DNA of 64,000 bases. Source: Strigamia acuminata. Its lineage: Eukaryota > Arthropoda > Chilopoda > Geophilomorpha > Linotaeniidae. The position numbers and the translations under genes were made by a program. A model generated the notes under the pieces. That model was not told the origin of the DNA and did no database searches. It worked only from the letters and a program-made list of their open reading frames with translations. Below are positions 20,601 to 33,646 of this stretch, one piece after another (the first letter of the stretch is position 1; every line of letters starts with the position of its first letter). The stretch is from contig OX442315.1 of the NCBI GenBank assembly GCA_949358305.1, positions 15,216,427 to 15,280,426 on the forward strand, read 5' to 3'.

Positions 20601-23600
20601 ACCATGCATTGCTGATTATTATGGAGATTGGTATCGCGCCGAGATTAAGAAAGTGTGCAGCAACGACGAAATTGAAGTGACGTACGTCGATTTTGGAAAC
20701 AGCGAAAAGATTAGTTTGGATTTGGTACAAACAGTCTCCCCGAATTTCCTAGACTTACCGAAGTATAAATTTATTGAATTAATTTAATTTGAAATGATTT
20801 ATTCAAATTGCATCGTTTAAATTATTGCATTTTAGGCAGTGCATCTTCTGCAAATTGGACGGATGCGACCAAATGAATTGGACAATTCGAGAAAACGAGA
20901 TACTAGACGAAATAATCAAAGAGAAGTCACTCGTGGCTGTTTTCAACAGTGAGTAAAATCCAAACAATCTAACAACACGTGAACGTGACAACAATTATTT
21001 GCAGATGTCGGGGGAAAAAGCGAACCCTACTCCGTCACGCTGTTTGACGGACAGCTGAATTTGAACCAAAAATTCATGAAAACTGTCCGACCCGAATTAA
21101 ACACTCCACCCAGGGCCTTCAGCTCCCCGGAAACGAACTCGAGGGACAAATACGCGAAAAATTCCTGGAATACTCCGGAAAATGGTAAATTTTTACATTT
21201 TATTTTGATTTTTATATTTTTTTCAATTGAAACGAAATAAAAATCGGTGTTTTTCAATGTGAATAAATTACTTTACAAGCTTTCCGACTGTTTAAGAAAA
21301 GTAAATACAATAACCACGGTTGGAAGTGTACGTAAATCGAACTTATAATTTATTTATTTATTTTTTAAACTAGGAAAAAATATTTTCAATTTTTATTTGG
21401 ATTTTAATTATTTTTCTCTCCAATTTTAGATACGAAACCTCAATATAATTCCAACGATTACAACTCGAATCGCAAACAAAACTTCGCCTACGAGGAAAAG
21501 AAACGCAGCTACAACTCAAACAGCTCCAACAACAAACAAACGAACGGCTGGAATAAACCCAACTGGAATTCCACCGGTAAAAATAATTAAATAAAAATTA
21601 AATAAAAATAAAAATTTATTCAATTTTTTCGATGCAGATCAATGGAACCAACCCGCCGACCATTCACCACCCGCAGACGCGTGGCCCGACAACACGGAAA
21701 TGCGTAAACAGCCGTTAAAACATTCCCCGTTCTCGATTTGCGAGACGAATTTCTACAGCGGGAATTACAAGTGCATCTCGCTGACTCCGGGGACCACCAA
21801 GGACGTCGTGGTCAGCTTCGGCGATCACCCGAGCGAGTTTTACGTGCAATTGGTGGAAAATACCGATAAACTGTTGTCGCTGAGCGATAATCTCGCCGGC
21901 GAATACAACGACGAATACCGAACGTTGACGGAGGTGAAAACGGACTCGCCGTGCTGCGTCAAGTACTCCGAGGACGGGAATTGGTACAGGGCAGTGGTCA
22001 CCAGTTGCGGCGGAGCCGAATTGGACATAAAATACGTCGATTACGGCAACACGGACAAAGTGACGGCCGAATGCGTCAAGGGACTGAAGCGGGAGTTCGG
22101 CGAACTGCCGATCCAAGCGATTAAATGCTCGCTGAACAACGTGAAAGCGAAAAACGATGCGGACGGACGTTTCGCCGAGCTCGTTTTGGACAAGGAGCTC
22201 AGTTTACGAGTCGTGAGCGTCGGCGGGAGCGGGAATTTGACGGTGGAGTTGTCGGATCCGCTCAATTCCACGTCGATTGCTCAGCTGTTGGTGGACGAGG
22301 GCGTCGCCACCTACGAGAGAGTGGCCGCTAAGAGTTTGAACAGCGTGGAATTGGCGATGGGAACGACTTGCGAGGTATCTCTGACGTGGTTCGTGAGCCC
22401 CACTTGGTTTTTCGTGAATTCGATCAACGAAAAGGGCGCGCTGGACCGCATGATGGACGCGATTCAGGATTTCTATGCTCTGGAGGAGAATTCGACGTTC
22501 GCGGTGCCCGAGTGGAAGGAAGGGACGGCGTGCGTGGCGCAGTTCAGCGAGGACGACGTGTGGTATCGGGCGAGGATCGCGGCCGTGATGGACGATGGTC
22601 AAGTGCGGGTGGAGTACGCGGATTTCGGGAATGGGGAAGTGACGAATAAGAAGAGGATTTTGGGGCTGGAGATGAGGTTCGCCGTGCTGCCACCGCAAGC
22701 GATTAAGTGCAGATTGAGGTCCGTGCGGCCTGTTGGGGCCAAGTGGGAGAAAATTCCGCAGAACAAAATGGAGGCGTATTTTGGAGCAAAGTCGTCGTGT
22801 ACTTTTTACGCGTTTCACAAGGGTGCTTTTTTGGTCGATGTGGAGTACGAGGGGCATTCGGTGGCGCAGAGCATGGTGACTGATGGATTTGCGCAGTTTT
22901 CGTCGGTTTGTTCGACGTCGTTGACTTCGGCGAGCAGTGAAGGTAAATTTTTAGTTTATTTTTTGGGTTTTTGAATTGGCCGCCATGTTTGTTGACTTGA
23001 CGTATGGGGACGGGCGATGAGGCTGCTGCCGGGGATATTTTGTGACGTCATTTTGGTAGCGGCGTTTCAGAATAGCAGCGCGAAGTTGGAGAGCTGAGTC
23101 GTGTCTTGGAATTTAGTTATATTTGCTTTTTTTGGAGAATTTTACGGTTTAGTGAAAGAAATGGTGTCGGGGAAGAGAAGTAGGAAGAAATATGAATATG
23201 TTTATCCGTGTTCAGGTGTTTTTATTTGAAGATTTGTGTTTTTTCGTGTGTGGTTTCGATATTCAAATGTATGCGAGTAGGCCTAATGGTGTATTTGTTT
23301 TTCATTTCTAGTTACGGAGTCGATTAATCCGTACCCGCCGTTCCGGATGGAATGGATGAAAGACGAATACAAGGACGTGGTCGTGTGCTCGCAAGGAAGA
23401 ATAGACAGGTTTTGGTGCCAGCTTTCAAACAGCCAAAAACCGACACTTGCTAGTCGGCTAAACGAGTTTTACGGAGGATTAACGGTAATTTTAACGAAAA
23501 AATGCATTTAATGGTTGGAATATTTAGTTTGTTATTGATAAAGAAATTGTATAAATTATTTTTTCATTTTGTTTTTATTTTAACAATTTTTTTTTTTAAT

Positions 23601-26600
23601 TTTTAAATAAAATTTTAGCTTATGGAACAGAAATTAACAAACCCGAAGAAAGGAACCGCTTGTGTGATTAAATCTGCACGGAACGAAAATTGGTGTCGAG
23701 CTGTGGTCCAAAACAGGCCGTCACCGAGCAAACTGAACGTCTTGTGTGTTGATATAGGAATGGAAGAAACCGTCCATATCTCACAAGTAATTTATAATTT
23801 TTTTTCAAGTAATTATAAACAATTTAATTTATATGTTTGTTTATTTTGTAGGCAAAAATTATTGCGGCGCAGTTTTTAGAATATCCAATAGCAGCTTTCC
23901 CTTGCAACTTGCACGGGGTTCCACCAAACGTCGACCCGGTCGAGTTTATCCGCGCAACGTACATGAAGGAACTGGTTGCTCAAATCAAAGACCAGATCGC
24001 GGATTGCTTCGACGTGACGCTCTTCGAACTGAACGAAAAGGAGGACAAGAATCTCAACGAAGTGCTGGCAGCAACGGTCGTGGTTGCGGTCCCCGAAGCC
24101 GACGGTATAAAATTTAGCTGTAAAAGTGGAATTTGTTTATTACGTAACGATTTAAGTAGTAGTTATCATCACTAATTTCCCCTCATTAATTTCCCCACAT
24201 TAGTTATCCCTTGTGGGACTGTGAACAGCGGTGGCGGTGTTGAGAGTAAATGGAAGCCATACTACCTGGAAAAGCAACTTGATCCGGATAGTTTTGGTTA
24301 ATATTTGTGTTGATTTTTGTGCTTTTGAATCCATTAACATGTAGAGTCGTGTTTTTGTCCTTTTAATGTTTTGTTTTGATCGTTTTTAATTTTTTTTTTA
24401 TATTTATTTGTGATTTTTTTAGATTTGTTGGCGCCGTTCGCGGATTTGGACCTGAAGTGGACGGTTGATGGTGAGAAATTGGTCAGGATTTGTAATTTTG
24501 GCAGCCCGCGAGCGTTTTGGTGCCAGTTTGAGTCGGCGAGAGAGGAGTTGGAGGTTTTGCAGCAAAGGTTGGAGGGTTTCTATGCGGATAAGTTGGTGAG
24601 TTGAGCGGGGTTTTGTTTCGGGTGGATTTTGATTGATTTTTTTGGTTTTATTTTGTAGGGAGAAGGAGTTTCCACTTGGCCGGCGTGCGCGCCATGCGTT
24701 GTTCAGTCGAAGATAGATAATAAGTGGTATCGTGCTTCGGTTATTCGGCGTCGTTCGTTGGGTGAATTGGAAGTTTTGTTAATCGACGTTGGAATTGAAG
24801 ATGATGTGTCCGAAAATGAGGTCATTTGAAAGTGGATTTTTATATGTGAATTTTTTTTATGGGTTTTTTGAATGGTTTTAAACATATTTTTTATGATTTT
24901 TTCAGATTTTTGAACATTATTGAATATTTTTGAACATTTATCAACTTTTACTTCGCATTTATCAACTTTTACTTCACATTTATCAACTTTTACTTCACAT
25001 TTATCAACTTTTACTTCGCATTTATCAACTTTTACTTCGCATTTATCAACTTTTACTTCACATTTATCAACTTTTACTTCACATTTATCAATTTTTACTT
25101 CACATTTATCAACTTTTACTTCACATTTATCAACTTTTACTTCACATTTATCAACTTTTACTTCACATTTATCAACTTTTACTTCACATTTATCAACTTT
25201 TACTTCACATTTATCAACTTTTACTTCACATTTATCAACTTTTACTTCACATTTATCAACTTTTACTTCACATTTATCAACTTTTACTTCACATTTATCA
25301 ACTTTTACTTCACATTTATCAACTTTTACTTCACATTTATCAACATTTTACAACAATTTCTACATTTTTGAACTTTTTCAACATCTTTCAACATTTTTTT
25401 TTTACAAAATCAATTTTTTTCAACATTTTTTTTCACAAAAATCAACCTTTTACAGCTTCTTTTTTTTTTAATTTACGTTTTTCTATATTTTTTCTTCCTT
25501 TTGCAATAATTCTGAACTTCTTTGTAACATTTATCAACATTTTTTTTCTAAATTTATCATTTTTCAACTCTCTTATTTTTTATCACATTACTTATAATTT
25601 TTTCACATTTTTTTTATCTCAAATTTTTCACATTTCTAATGATATTTTGCTTAAAATACAGATCCGGGCAATTTCCGACGAGTTTTTGAAGATTCCTCCC
25701 CATTCGTTCCACTGCCGACTTGCCAATCTCGACAACACCGAGACAGATGCGGGCCAATTCTTGTCACTCGTGGACAAAGAGTTGACAGCTAAGTTGCACA
25801 ACATTTCCGACAAGAACGTGCACGAAGTGAGTCTTTACACTTCGTCGAGCGGCGAGCAGGAAAATATTTTGTCGCTGATCACCTGCAACGCGAGAAGCGG
25901 TAATATCAATTGCACCGTGAAATTACTTTTTTTTAATTATCTTTTCCGAACAGAACCAGAAGCAGAGTTCTTGCCACCCGATGTACAATGGGAAATCGGG
26001 GAAATAAAGCACGTTATTGTCACTGGACCGGGACTTCCCGATCTATTTTGGTGCCAATTAAAGGACGATGTGACGAAATTTGACCAACTTTGTCAGGAAA
26101 TGGAGGCTTATTATAGTCCAACAGTAAATGTTATTTATTTGTGTAATTATGCTATTTATTTAATTGTTTTTAATTGTTCATTTGCAGGACGATGATAAAA
26201 CGGCTGTGATTGTGCCCACGGTTGGGAAAGCGGTTGTTGTGCGGTCGAAAAACAATCAGAAATGGCATAGGGCCATCGTGCGATCGATTATTAATTCCTC
26301 GAAGGTCATGGTGTCGTTTGTTGACACTGGCGAGTGGGAGAAAGTTGGAATACATCAAGTTAGCTTTACTTTGATTTCAATTAAATTATTTTGATTTTTT
26401 AAAATGATTTTTATGATTTTTCAAATGATTTTTTTTAACTTTTTTGATTTTTAAATGATTTTCTTTAATTTTTTTGATTTTTCAAATGATTTTCTTTAAT
26501 TTATGACTTCTTTAATTGTTTTATTTTTCAAATGATTTTCTTTATTTTTTTTTATTTTTCAAGTGATTTTTTTTAATTTTTTTATTTTTTAAATGATTTT

Positions 26601-29600
26601 CTTTAATTTTTTGATTTTTCAAATGTTTTTCTCTCAATTTTTTTGATGTTTAAATGATTTTTTTATGATTTAAATTAATTTTTATAATTTTTTTTTAGAA
26701 AAATAAACTTATTTTTTTTTTTAGTTGAAGGCGATTACACCGGAATTCATGTCGAGGCCCGCTCTAGCCGCGGAGTGTCGTTTGAGTGGCATTCCCGACG
26801 ACGCCGATGTGCGGAAAATGGGATACGACTTTTTCGACATGACCGTCGACGCGAAATTAAAGGCGGCTTTGATCCACAGGACGGGAACCGCGTTTGAAGT
26901 GATGCTTTTTGACGTCGGAAACGTCGAAGAAGTGAATCTGAACGAAAAATTAGTCTCGATTTATCAAGGAAAATTGATAGAAACAAGTAAATATAATCAA
27001 ATCACTATTAAAATAAACAATTTATTGACTCCAAATCATTTGTAGCTTTGTCCTACAAGTCCCCAGTGATCATTCCTGGAACTCACGATGGGTACGTGTC
27101 GCACGTGACAAACCCAAGGCATTTTTACGTTCAAATGGCGCTCATACAGGACGATTTACTAGAATTGAATGAACAGTTAAGCGCTATTTATTCGACTATG
27201 GAATCAAATGAAAGCACTCTTCCTCGCGACGCTTTACCCGGTCAGCCATGTTGCGCGCCTTTCGAAGACGCCTGGTATCGAGGGGAGCTGCTAAGCACTG
27301 ATGGTAATTAATTAATTAAATTAATTTTTAAAAAAAAAAATTTGGAAAATTTAATTTTTTAATTTAATTTGATTTTTTTTTTTTTTTTTAGCAAATTGCG
27401 CTGTTGTGAAATTCATCGATTACGGCAATTGCGAGACAATAAGTCGCGATAAAGTGAAGCAATTGGACGCGGAAATCATCAACGGGACGACACCTCTCGC
27501 GATCGAGTGCATTTTGGTCAACGCGCCGGACAAGCGTGAGTGGGGCGCGGACGAAACGGAGAATTTCCTCAATATGGTCCTGGATAAACAATTGTGCGTC
27601 GAATTTATCACGTGCGAGGAGCCGTGCAACGTGATAATCCGCGAGGAATCTCAATCCGAACCGCTGAGATTGCCCGGATGGCAAAAAGCGGAAGAAAAAC
27701 CGGAAGAAACGACTCAAATTGAGGTGAAATTTCGGATTTTTTCGACGTAAAATGAAATTTATTTTATTTTTTTAATTCTAGACGGCCCCGAACGAAGACG
27801 TTACGGAGGGAGTCGGCAAGAGCGACTTGCTCTACCGAGAATTTCCGGCCGGCAAACGATTCCTGGGTGGAATCACGCACATCGTGTCGCCCGGCCAGTT
27901 CTGGGTGCAAATGGACGACGACACGAAGAACCTCGAGAGTACCATCGAGATGTTGGAGGAGGTTTACGTGACCAATCACGAGACGGCGCCACTGTTGGAT
28001 CGGGCGGAGCTGTGCACGGGGACGTCGTGCGCCGCGCAATACAGCCAAGATGGAGGCTGGTACCGTGGCAAGGTTCTTGCCGTCGAGCTGGACGACGTGC
28101 ACGTCCACTTCGTCGACTACGGCAACAGCGATACCGTCAAGATGGCGGCCGTGAGACGTCTGACGCCCGAGTTGCAGTTGGTGCCCGTGCTGGCCGTCGA
28201 GTGCGAGCTGGACGGCGTTTGCCAGCAGGAAGAGGAGTGGAGCATCGAAGCCATCGAGCAGTTTGAGGAGCTGGTTAGCGACAAGTCGCTGCTGCTGGAG
28301 GTGGGGAGGGCGAGCGGGAACAAGTATTTTGTGAGGATGATGGACATGGGGCTCGATGTGGCCGAAGAAATGGGGGGGAAGGGGTTCGCGACGTTGAAGG
28401 AGGGATATACGAAGAGGTCGGTCGTTGGTGGAGATGATGTAATCGTCGCGGGTGGTGATGGAACGACTGAGGAAGTGGGTGGAAGCGAGGAGGACGGGGT
28501 GGTGGAGATTGGTGCTGGGCAGGAGCTGGTAGGAGAGAAGTTTGCCGAAGAGGAGGAAGAGTTGGTGGTTGGTGTTGCTGGCGATGAGGAAGAGGAAGTT
28601 CGAAAATTGGTTGAATACGACGATGAGTTGCAAACCGAGAGTGAAAAATCGATTGAAGTGGAAGAAGTGAGTGAAAAAGCGATTGAAGTGGATGAAAGGA
28701 GTGAAAAATCGATTGCGGTGGAAGAAGAGAGTGAAAAATCGATTGAAGCGGATGAAAGGAGTGAAAAATCGATTGCGGTGGAAGAAGATAGTGAATACTC
28801 GATTGCGGTGGAAGAAGGGAGCGAAATATCGATTGCGGTGGAAGAAGGGAGCGAAATATCGATTGCGGTGGAAGAAGGGAGCGAAAAATCGATTGAAGTG
28901 GACGAAGAGAGTGAAAAATCGACTGAACTGGAAGAAAAGAGTGAAAAATCGATTGAAGTGGACGAAGAGAGTGAAAAATCGATTGAAATGGAAGAAAAGA
29001 GTGAAAAATCGACTGAAGTGGAAGAAAAGAGTGAAAACATTATTGATAATCAGGAAGTATTGGAAACCGAAGCTGAAAAATCGGTTGAGGTTGAAGAAGA
29101 AAGTGAAAAATCGATTGAAATTGTTGAAAAAATTGAAAAATTGATTCAAGTCGAAGCTGAACAATCGATTGAAATCGAAGAAAGCGAAGCTGAACAATCG
29201 ATTGAAATCGAAGAAAGCGAAGCTGAACAATCGATTGAAATCGAAGAAGCCGAAGCTGAACAATCGATTGAAATCGAAGAAGCCGAAGCTGAAAAATCGA
29301 TTGAAATCGAAGAAGCCGAAGCTGAAAAATCGATTGAAATCGAAGAAGCCGAAGCTGAAAACTCGATTGAAATCGAAGAAGCCGAAGCTGAACGATCGAG
29401 TGAAATCGAAGAAAACGAAACTGAACCCGAACCACCACAAGATGCCGCGAAATCGACCGAAGAGTGTCCGATCAGCATCGACTACACCCTCATCACAAAC
29501 GACAAAACCATGGCAGTCGACGGGCCAAATGTCGACGCGACCCACCCCGAGACTTCCACCCTGTACACTTCCATCGAAGACTGCTTGGATTTGTCGCCGG

Positions 29601-30046
29601 GCGAAATCTCATCCGACATGCAGGAAGAGTCGTTCACAACCGCCGATGACGTCATCAGCTACGACGACGGGCGCGTCGAACTGTCGGAACAGAGCGGCGG
29701 ATTCGACACGCAATCGCTGCTAGAAGAGGAGGACTTATTCGAGAGCGAGGAAGCGTACGCGAATGCAGCGACCGACAACGACAGCTTGACAACCGAGGGC
29801 AGAGACAGTCTGTCCCGATCGCTCGATTACCAAGCTTCGGAATCGTGCAGTTTTGAAACGAGCGCCGAAGCTAGTCAGTATTTAGACGTTAGTTGCACGA
29901 CGGTTTCCACGTCGTTCGAGTACGAGAAGGCCGGGCCGCCGAATAAGAGGCAGAAAACCGAGGGGGGGAAATCTATTGAGAATATTTATGCGGAAATTAA
30001 ACGCCAAGAGGAGGATTTAGTCGAACACGAGGACGTGCAAGAGTAA
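17686..30046 (+). CDS. Giant multi-Tudor-domain protein (Tudor/TDRD6-like)
   Basis: Twenty exons, all phases close: 17686-20050, 20125-20258, 20569-20762, 20836-20948, 21005-21184, 21430-21576, 21638-22942, 23312-23484, 23619-23786, 23852-24104, 24204-24296, 24423-24595, 24659-24820, 25662-25899, 25954-26123, 26188-26358, 26725-26986, 27046-27303, 27392-27723, 27782-30046; 3,051 residues. Twelve Tudor cores are visible, near residues 63, 262, 458, 640, 842, 1146, 1340, 1548, 1773, 1963, 2168 and 2376. Most have the WYRA...DYGN pattern, whose aromatics bind symmetric dimethyl-arginine. Cores 8-10 (DIGM, DVGI, DTGE) and core 3 (DVGD) lack the DYGN aromatic. A Q/N-rich linker (exons 5-7) and an acidic repeat tail are low-complexity. 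Drosophila Tudor has 11 such domains; vertebrate TDRD6 fewer. Family role: scaffold of germ granules, binding methylated Piwi proteins; inferred here. An internal alternative start exists at 23161. Confidence 0.92.
23020..23215 (+). promoter_or_regulatory. Internal alternative promoter and first exon of the Tudor gene
   Basis: Within intron 7 a CRE-like TGACGTCA (23043-23050) lies about 110 bp upstream of an ATG at 23161. The frame MVSGKRSRKKYEYVYPCS ends at a GT donor (23215/23216) in phase 1, exactly the phase needed to join exon 8 at 23312. The product would begin with 18 new residues and keep Tudor domains 8-12 plus the acidic tail. The block is conserved in the relics at 9790-10000 and 12870-13060. 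Confidence 0.5.
24935..25354. repeat. 21-bp minisatellite in Tudor intron 13
   Basis: Nineteen consecutive 21-bp units (CATTTATCAACTTTTACTTCA, few variants, mainly TTCG/TTCA) plus one divergent unit. Because 21 is divisible by 3 it gives long open frames repeating HLSTFTS or IYQLLLH that are not coding. Confidence 0.95.
26395..26700. repeat. Degenerate ~30-bp T-rich repeats in Tudor intron 16
   Basis: Irregular copies of TTTTTGATTTTTCAAATGAT and similar; variable spacing and quality. Confidence 0.6.
28630..29425 (+). repeat. In-frame coding repeats: acidic tail of the Tudor protein
   Basis: About 13 units of 30 bp encoding SEKSIEVEEE-like decapeptides, then a degenerate link, then about 8 units of 33 bp encoding EAEQSIEIEEA-like 11-mers (residues about 2580-2843). 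The antisense strand is also largely open over this stretch. Confidence 0.93.
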
Positions 30047-30285
30047 ATGTAAATTTAAAAAAAATCTTTAATTATCGCCATCAGCATTTTAAGCAAAATG
30101 CTATTATTGTTATTTTTTATTTGTTTTTTTAATTTATTTTTATTTGTTTTTATACGAGTGTGTATTTATCATTCTTTTAAGTATCTCTCTTCTCTTCATG
30201 TATAATTTTTGCACTATGATTGATGATTAAAAGTGATAGTTTTCCGAAATATTGCGTTTTTATTTTTGAAATTTGGCCGCCATGT

Positions 30286-30960
30286 TTAGAAGTAGTTGAT
30301 TGGATCCAGATCCGGATCCCATTGCATGAGCTCGCTCGTGACGTCAAGATCTCTCATTTCGTCCGTAGGAGGAGGAGAGTCGGAGATTATTTGACATTCG
30401 GTGAGGTTTCCGCAAACGCCGGCGTATAATCTGGATCGCATCGGCCATTTCTAGATCCAAATTAATTTATTTTGTGAATAAATTATATTTTTTGGGTTTT
30501 TTTTAATTTTTTTTTTTACCCGGACTGGATGGAGTTGCGTTGCGGTGCAGTGGGCGGAATCTGGGGTCGGGTTAAGAGCGTGACTTAGATGTTGGATATA
30601 AGTGGCCGCAAGGACTAGAACGTCTAGTTTAGACAGTTTAGTGTGTCTGTAAAATCAAAATTTGAATAAAAATTATTTTTTTAAAATTATTATTTACCTA
30701 GGAATCGCTGGGAGTGTGTCTTGGAGTGTTTGGAATGCATTTCTTAAACTCCTGACCCGGGATCTCTCCCGCGCGGCATTTCGTGACGTCATTTTGTGTT
30801 TAGACGATGAAGATCCTGCGAAAGATGTTTTTTGTTGGTTTTGTTGTAAAATTCGTTTTTTTTTTGTACCTGAATTCGATTTTTTCTTGTTTTTTCTAGC
30901 ATCGGACGTCGTCGGGTCCATCGTGGCGGTGGTTTGAGCGCAAAATGCAAAACATTTCAC
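30286..30960 (-). CDS. bHLH transcription factor, TCF23/TCF24-like
   Basis: Three exons: 30698-30960, 30520-30646, 30286-30450; 184 residues. The bHLH runs over the first junction: basic region 'SRNAARERSRVRSLRNAFQT', loop 'LPAIPR|HTKLSK', helix 2 'LDVLVLAATYIQHLSHAL'. Exon 3 begins 'KWPMRSRLYAG', a motif after the bHLH that is characteristic of TCF23/TCF24. The N-terminus is K/Q/S-rich. The first ATG was taken; a second in-frame ATG 13 codons later (MDPTTSD) is equally possible. Tissue-specific class II bHLH factors of this group act as heterodimers with E proteins or as inhibitors (family knowledge). Convergent with the Tudor gene, 240 bp between stops. Confidence 0.88.
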
Positions 30961-33646
30961 TCGCTATCCGTGCTTCGCAATATAATACTCTTTTTGCACT
31001 TCCCCTCGCCATCTCAAACCGATGAACGGATCAAATTCGACTAGTAATACTTCTCCGATGACTATGTGAAAAATAAGCTATCGACCTGAAATTAAGAAAT
31101 TTGGATGTTTATTTTTTGTTTGAATTAAATTTTGATTGTGTAAAACGTTATCAAGTGTCTTTTAATTGAGGAAATTTGATGTAATTTCGTGAAAATTGCC
31201 ACATTTTGAATTAAAAAGAAAACCCAGGTGTTTCTTTTTAAACGGTACGGCTATTCGAATGACTGATAACACGAAAGGTCATGTGATTGTTATCAATATG
31301 GACATACGAGATAAAATCATTAAAAAGGAAACATGGGGTCGAGAATCAAATTCCAGTGTTGTTATGAATTCATTAAGAGTCACGTAAAACGTAACTGTAA
31401 TGCAAAAATGAACTGGAAAAAAAAACACTGGCCAATCTGTGTTAGATTTACGAGTTTCAGCTTTTATTTTTTTTTAAAAATATATAAATTTTTATTTTCT
31501 TAAAAACAGAAACAAGTTTTACAAAACGTTTATTAATCAACATCTAGAAGAAAAAATTTTCTTTATTTCAAACAGATAAATCCGTACGTAAATGTAATGA
31601 AATGTCAAACATGGATGAATCGAACGAGAAAAGTACCCAAAACAAGTCATCTAAAAAGCTAATTGTAACGATCGAGCAATCGTAAACGTCATTCATGCAC
31701 GTGGTTTACAACCGACCAATCAAACATGTCTATCACTAAGGTGGCTTCGAGTGGCGATACTTTCGCGAGTTCAACCATGAATGTTCGAAAAAGTTTGTCA
31801 ACCAAGTTGAGCTGAGTGGAGTGGGACGTTTCACTGTGGATACTACGGGGTCAGGGGCCAATGGTGGCCGCCCTGAATCCCCCCGACGAGGCAGAATGGC
31901 GCGAGGAAGGATCGTCTTCTTTCGGGGTGAGTGGGCTCCATCTTTTTACACCTTTACATTCTTTGCTCATTGATCACGCCGTTGGTCAAGGTAAAAAAAA
32001 AGATACAGACAAAAAATCGGTTCAAAATCCCCATTGTTGAATTTGTGTCTAAAAATCGCTTTTCGGGTCCGATCGCGATGACGTGAAAGTGTGATTAGCC
32101 TCGATATCGAAGTTTTGCTCGCACAGTTCCGCGCGATCGGGCCATCTAATAATCGTCCGGAATTGGAATCGGCGCGCGAGCTGGAAACTGTTTTTATCAT
32201 TTAAAATTGTTTGTTTTCATGTTTGTCACGCGATTTCCTTAAAGGACAGTTGGGAATTACACGTTTGATTGAGTGATTTAAAATGTGTTTCACCTTCCAC
32301 AGGTTGTGTACCTGTGTCCCGTAGCCCTGACCTAAATTGCACCCGGCCCTAACCTCGCCATCTAAAAATTCGCATTTGGCCCAAAATGTCAACAAATAAT
32401 AATCGTTCGAGCGTGACTTCGTTAGTTCGTTTCTGGAGTTGGATTTTTCGATAAAAAATAGATTTTTTTTATTGGATTTTATCATGCGTGACCTTATAAA
32501 TTTTAAAAAAAATTTTAAAAAAATCTGAATAATTTTGTCGCCATTGCACGTCGTGTGTTGTCCTGTGTTTAGTTCGCCGCCATGGATGTGCACAGACGGG
32601 AACCGTCCCGTAAAATTTAATTTTATTGATTTTAAGGCAATTATAGCTTTTTTATAGGAATATTTTCGTTTGATAACACTTTATTGAGGTTTATTGAGTA
32701 AAATTTTAGCGAATTTTATGAATAAATTGTAAAAATGGTTCGGATTTGGGGGTTAGTGCCGTCCTGCGCGGAGTTCGCCGTTATGGATGTGGGCAGACAG
32801 GAACCATGACGTGAAAGTAATAAGTCCATTAGATTTTTCGAAATTTTTATTTGGTTGTTTTTTTTCCATATTTTTTGACTCCCTGGACTCGAGTCAATTG
32901 CAACCTTGTCCCGTATAACATTCACCGCCCTCTGGTTGCGTTTTTTATTTAAAAAGAATTTCTAAAACATTTATTTTCTTTTTTATCCCCTATACCTTCG
33001 TTCATTGTTGACTAAAAACCAGTTTAAGGTATGCAATAGTTTTTTTTCTTTTATTTTTTTCCCCACACCGAACCGAAGGTGAATTTCATTACGAGTTTTT
33101 GAACCGAAAACCAGGCCGCCATTTTGGCTCCAGATAATCCCCATTTTTTTTAAAAAAAAAATTCATGAAATATTCGTGAAATTTGAAAAATATTCCGAAC
33201 TAAATCGTTGGGTTAGTCGAATCTTAATGGCTCCACCAGTTGATTTTGGTGTATGGCGCTCCCTGGTGGTCGATTTTCCCAATCCGCCGCGAATTAGGCC
33301 TAACCTTGAACCTGAGTTTGTGAGCAATCCCTCCCGGTCGCCCCTGCGCGGAATGGAAACGATCCGCGCTTCCGGTTCCTTCGGTTCGCCCGTTGCCGCA
33401 CTGGTTGTGTGGATTGTTGTCGTTTCAGATGTGAGTGGTGTTTATTGGAGTGGGTATTTATAAAAGGTGACGTGCGGACGGCGGATGAGTTGAGTCGTGT
33501 TTATTACCTCTCTGGCTGTGTCCACTTCGCCGTTGAAGCCATGGCTCCGGCCCACTGCATCACCGCGCGTCGGCAACGTTGTCCCCGCTCGAATTCGCCA
33601 AAGATTCAATCCTTTCAGAGGAGATTTTCACCTTGTAGAGGGTGAA
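30961..33646. other. Gene-poor region upstream of PHACTR
   Basis: Includes the TCF23/24-like promoter and candidate PHACTR 5' exons. An ATG-led frame at 31861-31926 (MVAALNPPDEAEWREEG...) ends at a strong GTGAGT donor but in phase 0, so it cannot be joined directly to the first RPEL exon. A similar donor occurs at 33430. A ~55-bp segment is duplicated (32570-32612 and 32770-32808; TTCGCCG..ATGGATGTG). ACCAATCAAA at about 31714 looks like a CCAAT box. Confidence 0.4.

Noticed and set aside
24920-26195. Long HLSTFTS / IYQLLLH repeat frames
   Set aside because: Minisatellite in Tudor intron 13; the end of one frame merely runs into real Tudor exons.
27764-29545. 593-codon open frame antisense to the Tudor acidic tail
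   Set aside because: It mirrors the repeated GAA/GAG-rich coding strand (giving F/S/R-rich text) and has no splice logic; the plus frame continues a known protein.
31861-31926. ATG exon ending at a strong donor (MVAALNPPDEAEW...)
   Set aside because: Phase 0 does not match exon 40224; could be a 5' UTR exon or belong to an unseen transcript, so not called as CDS.
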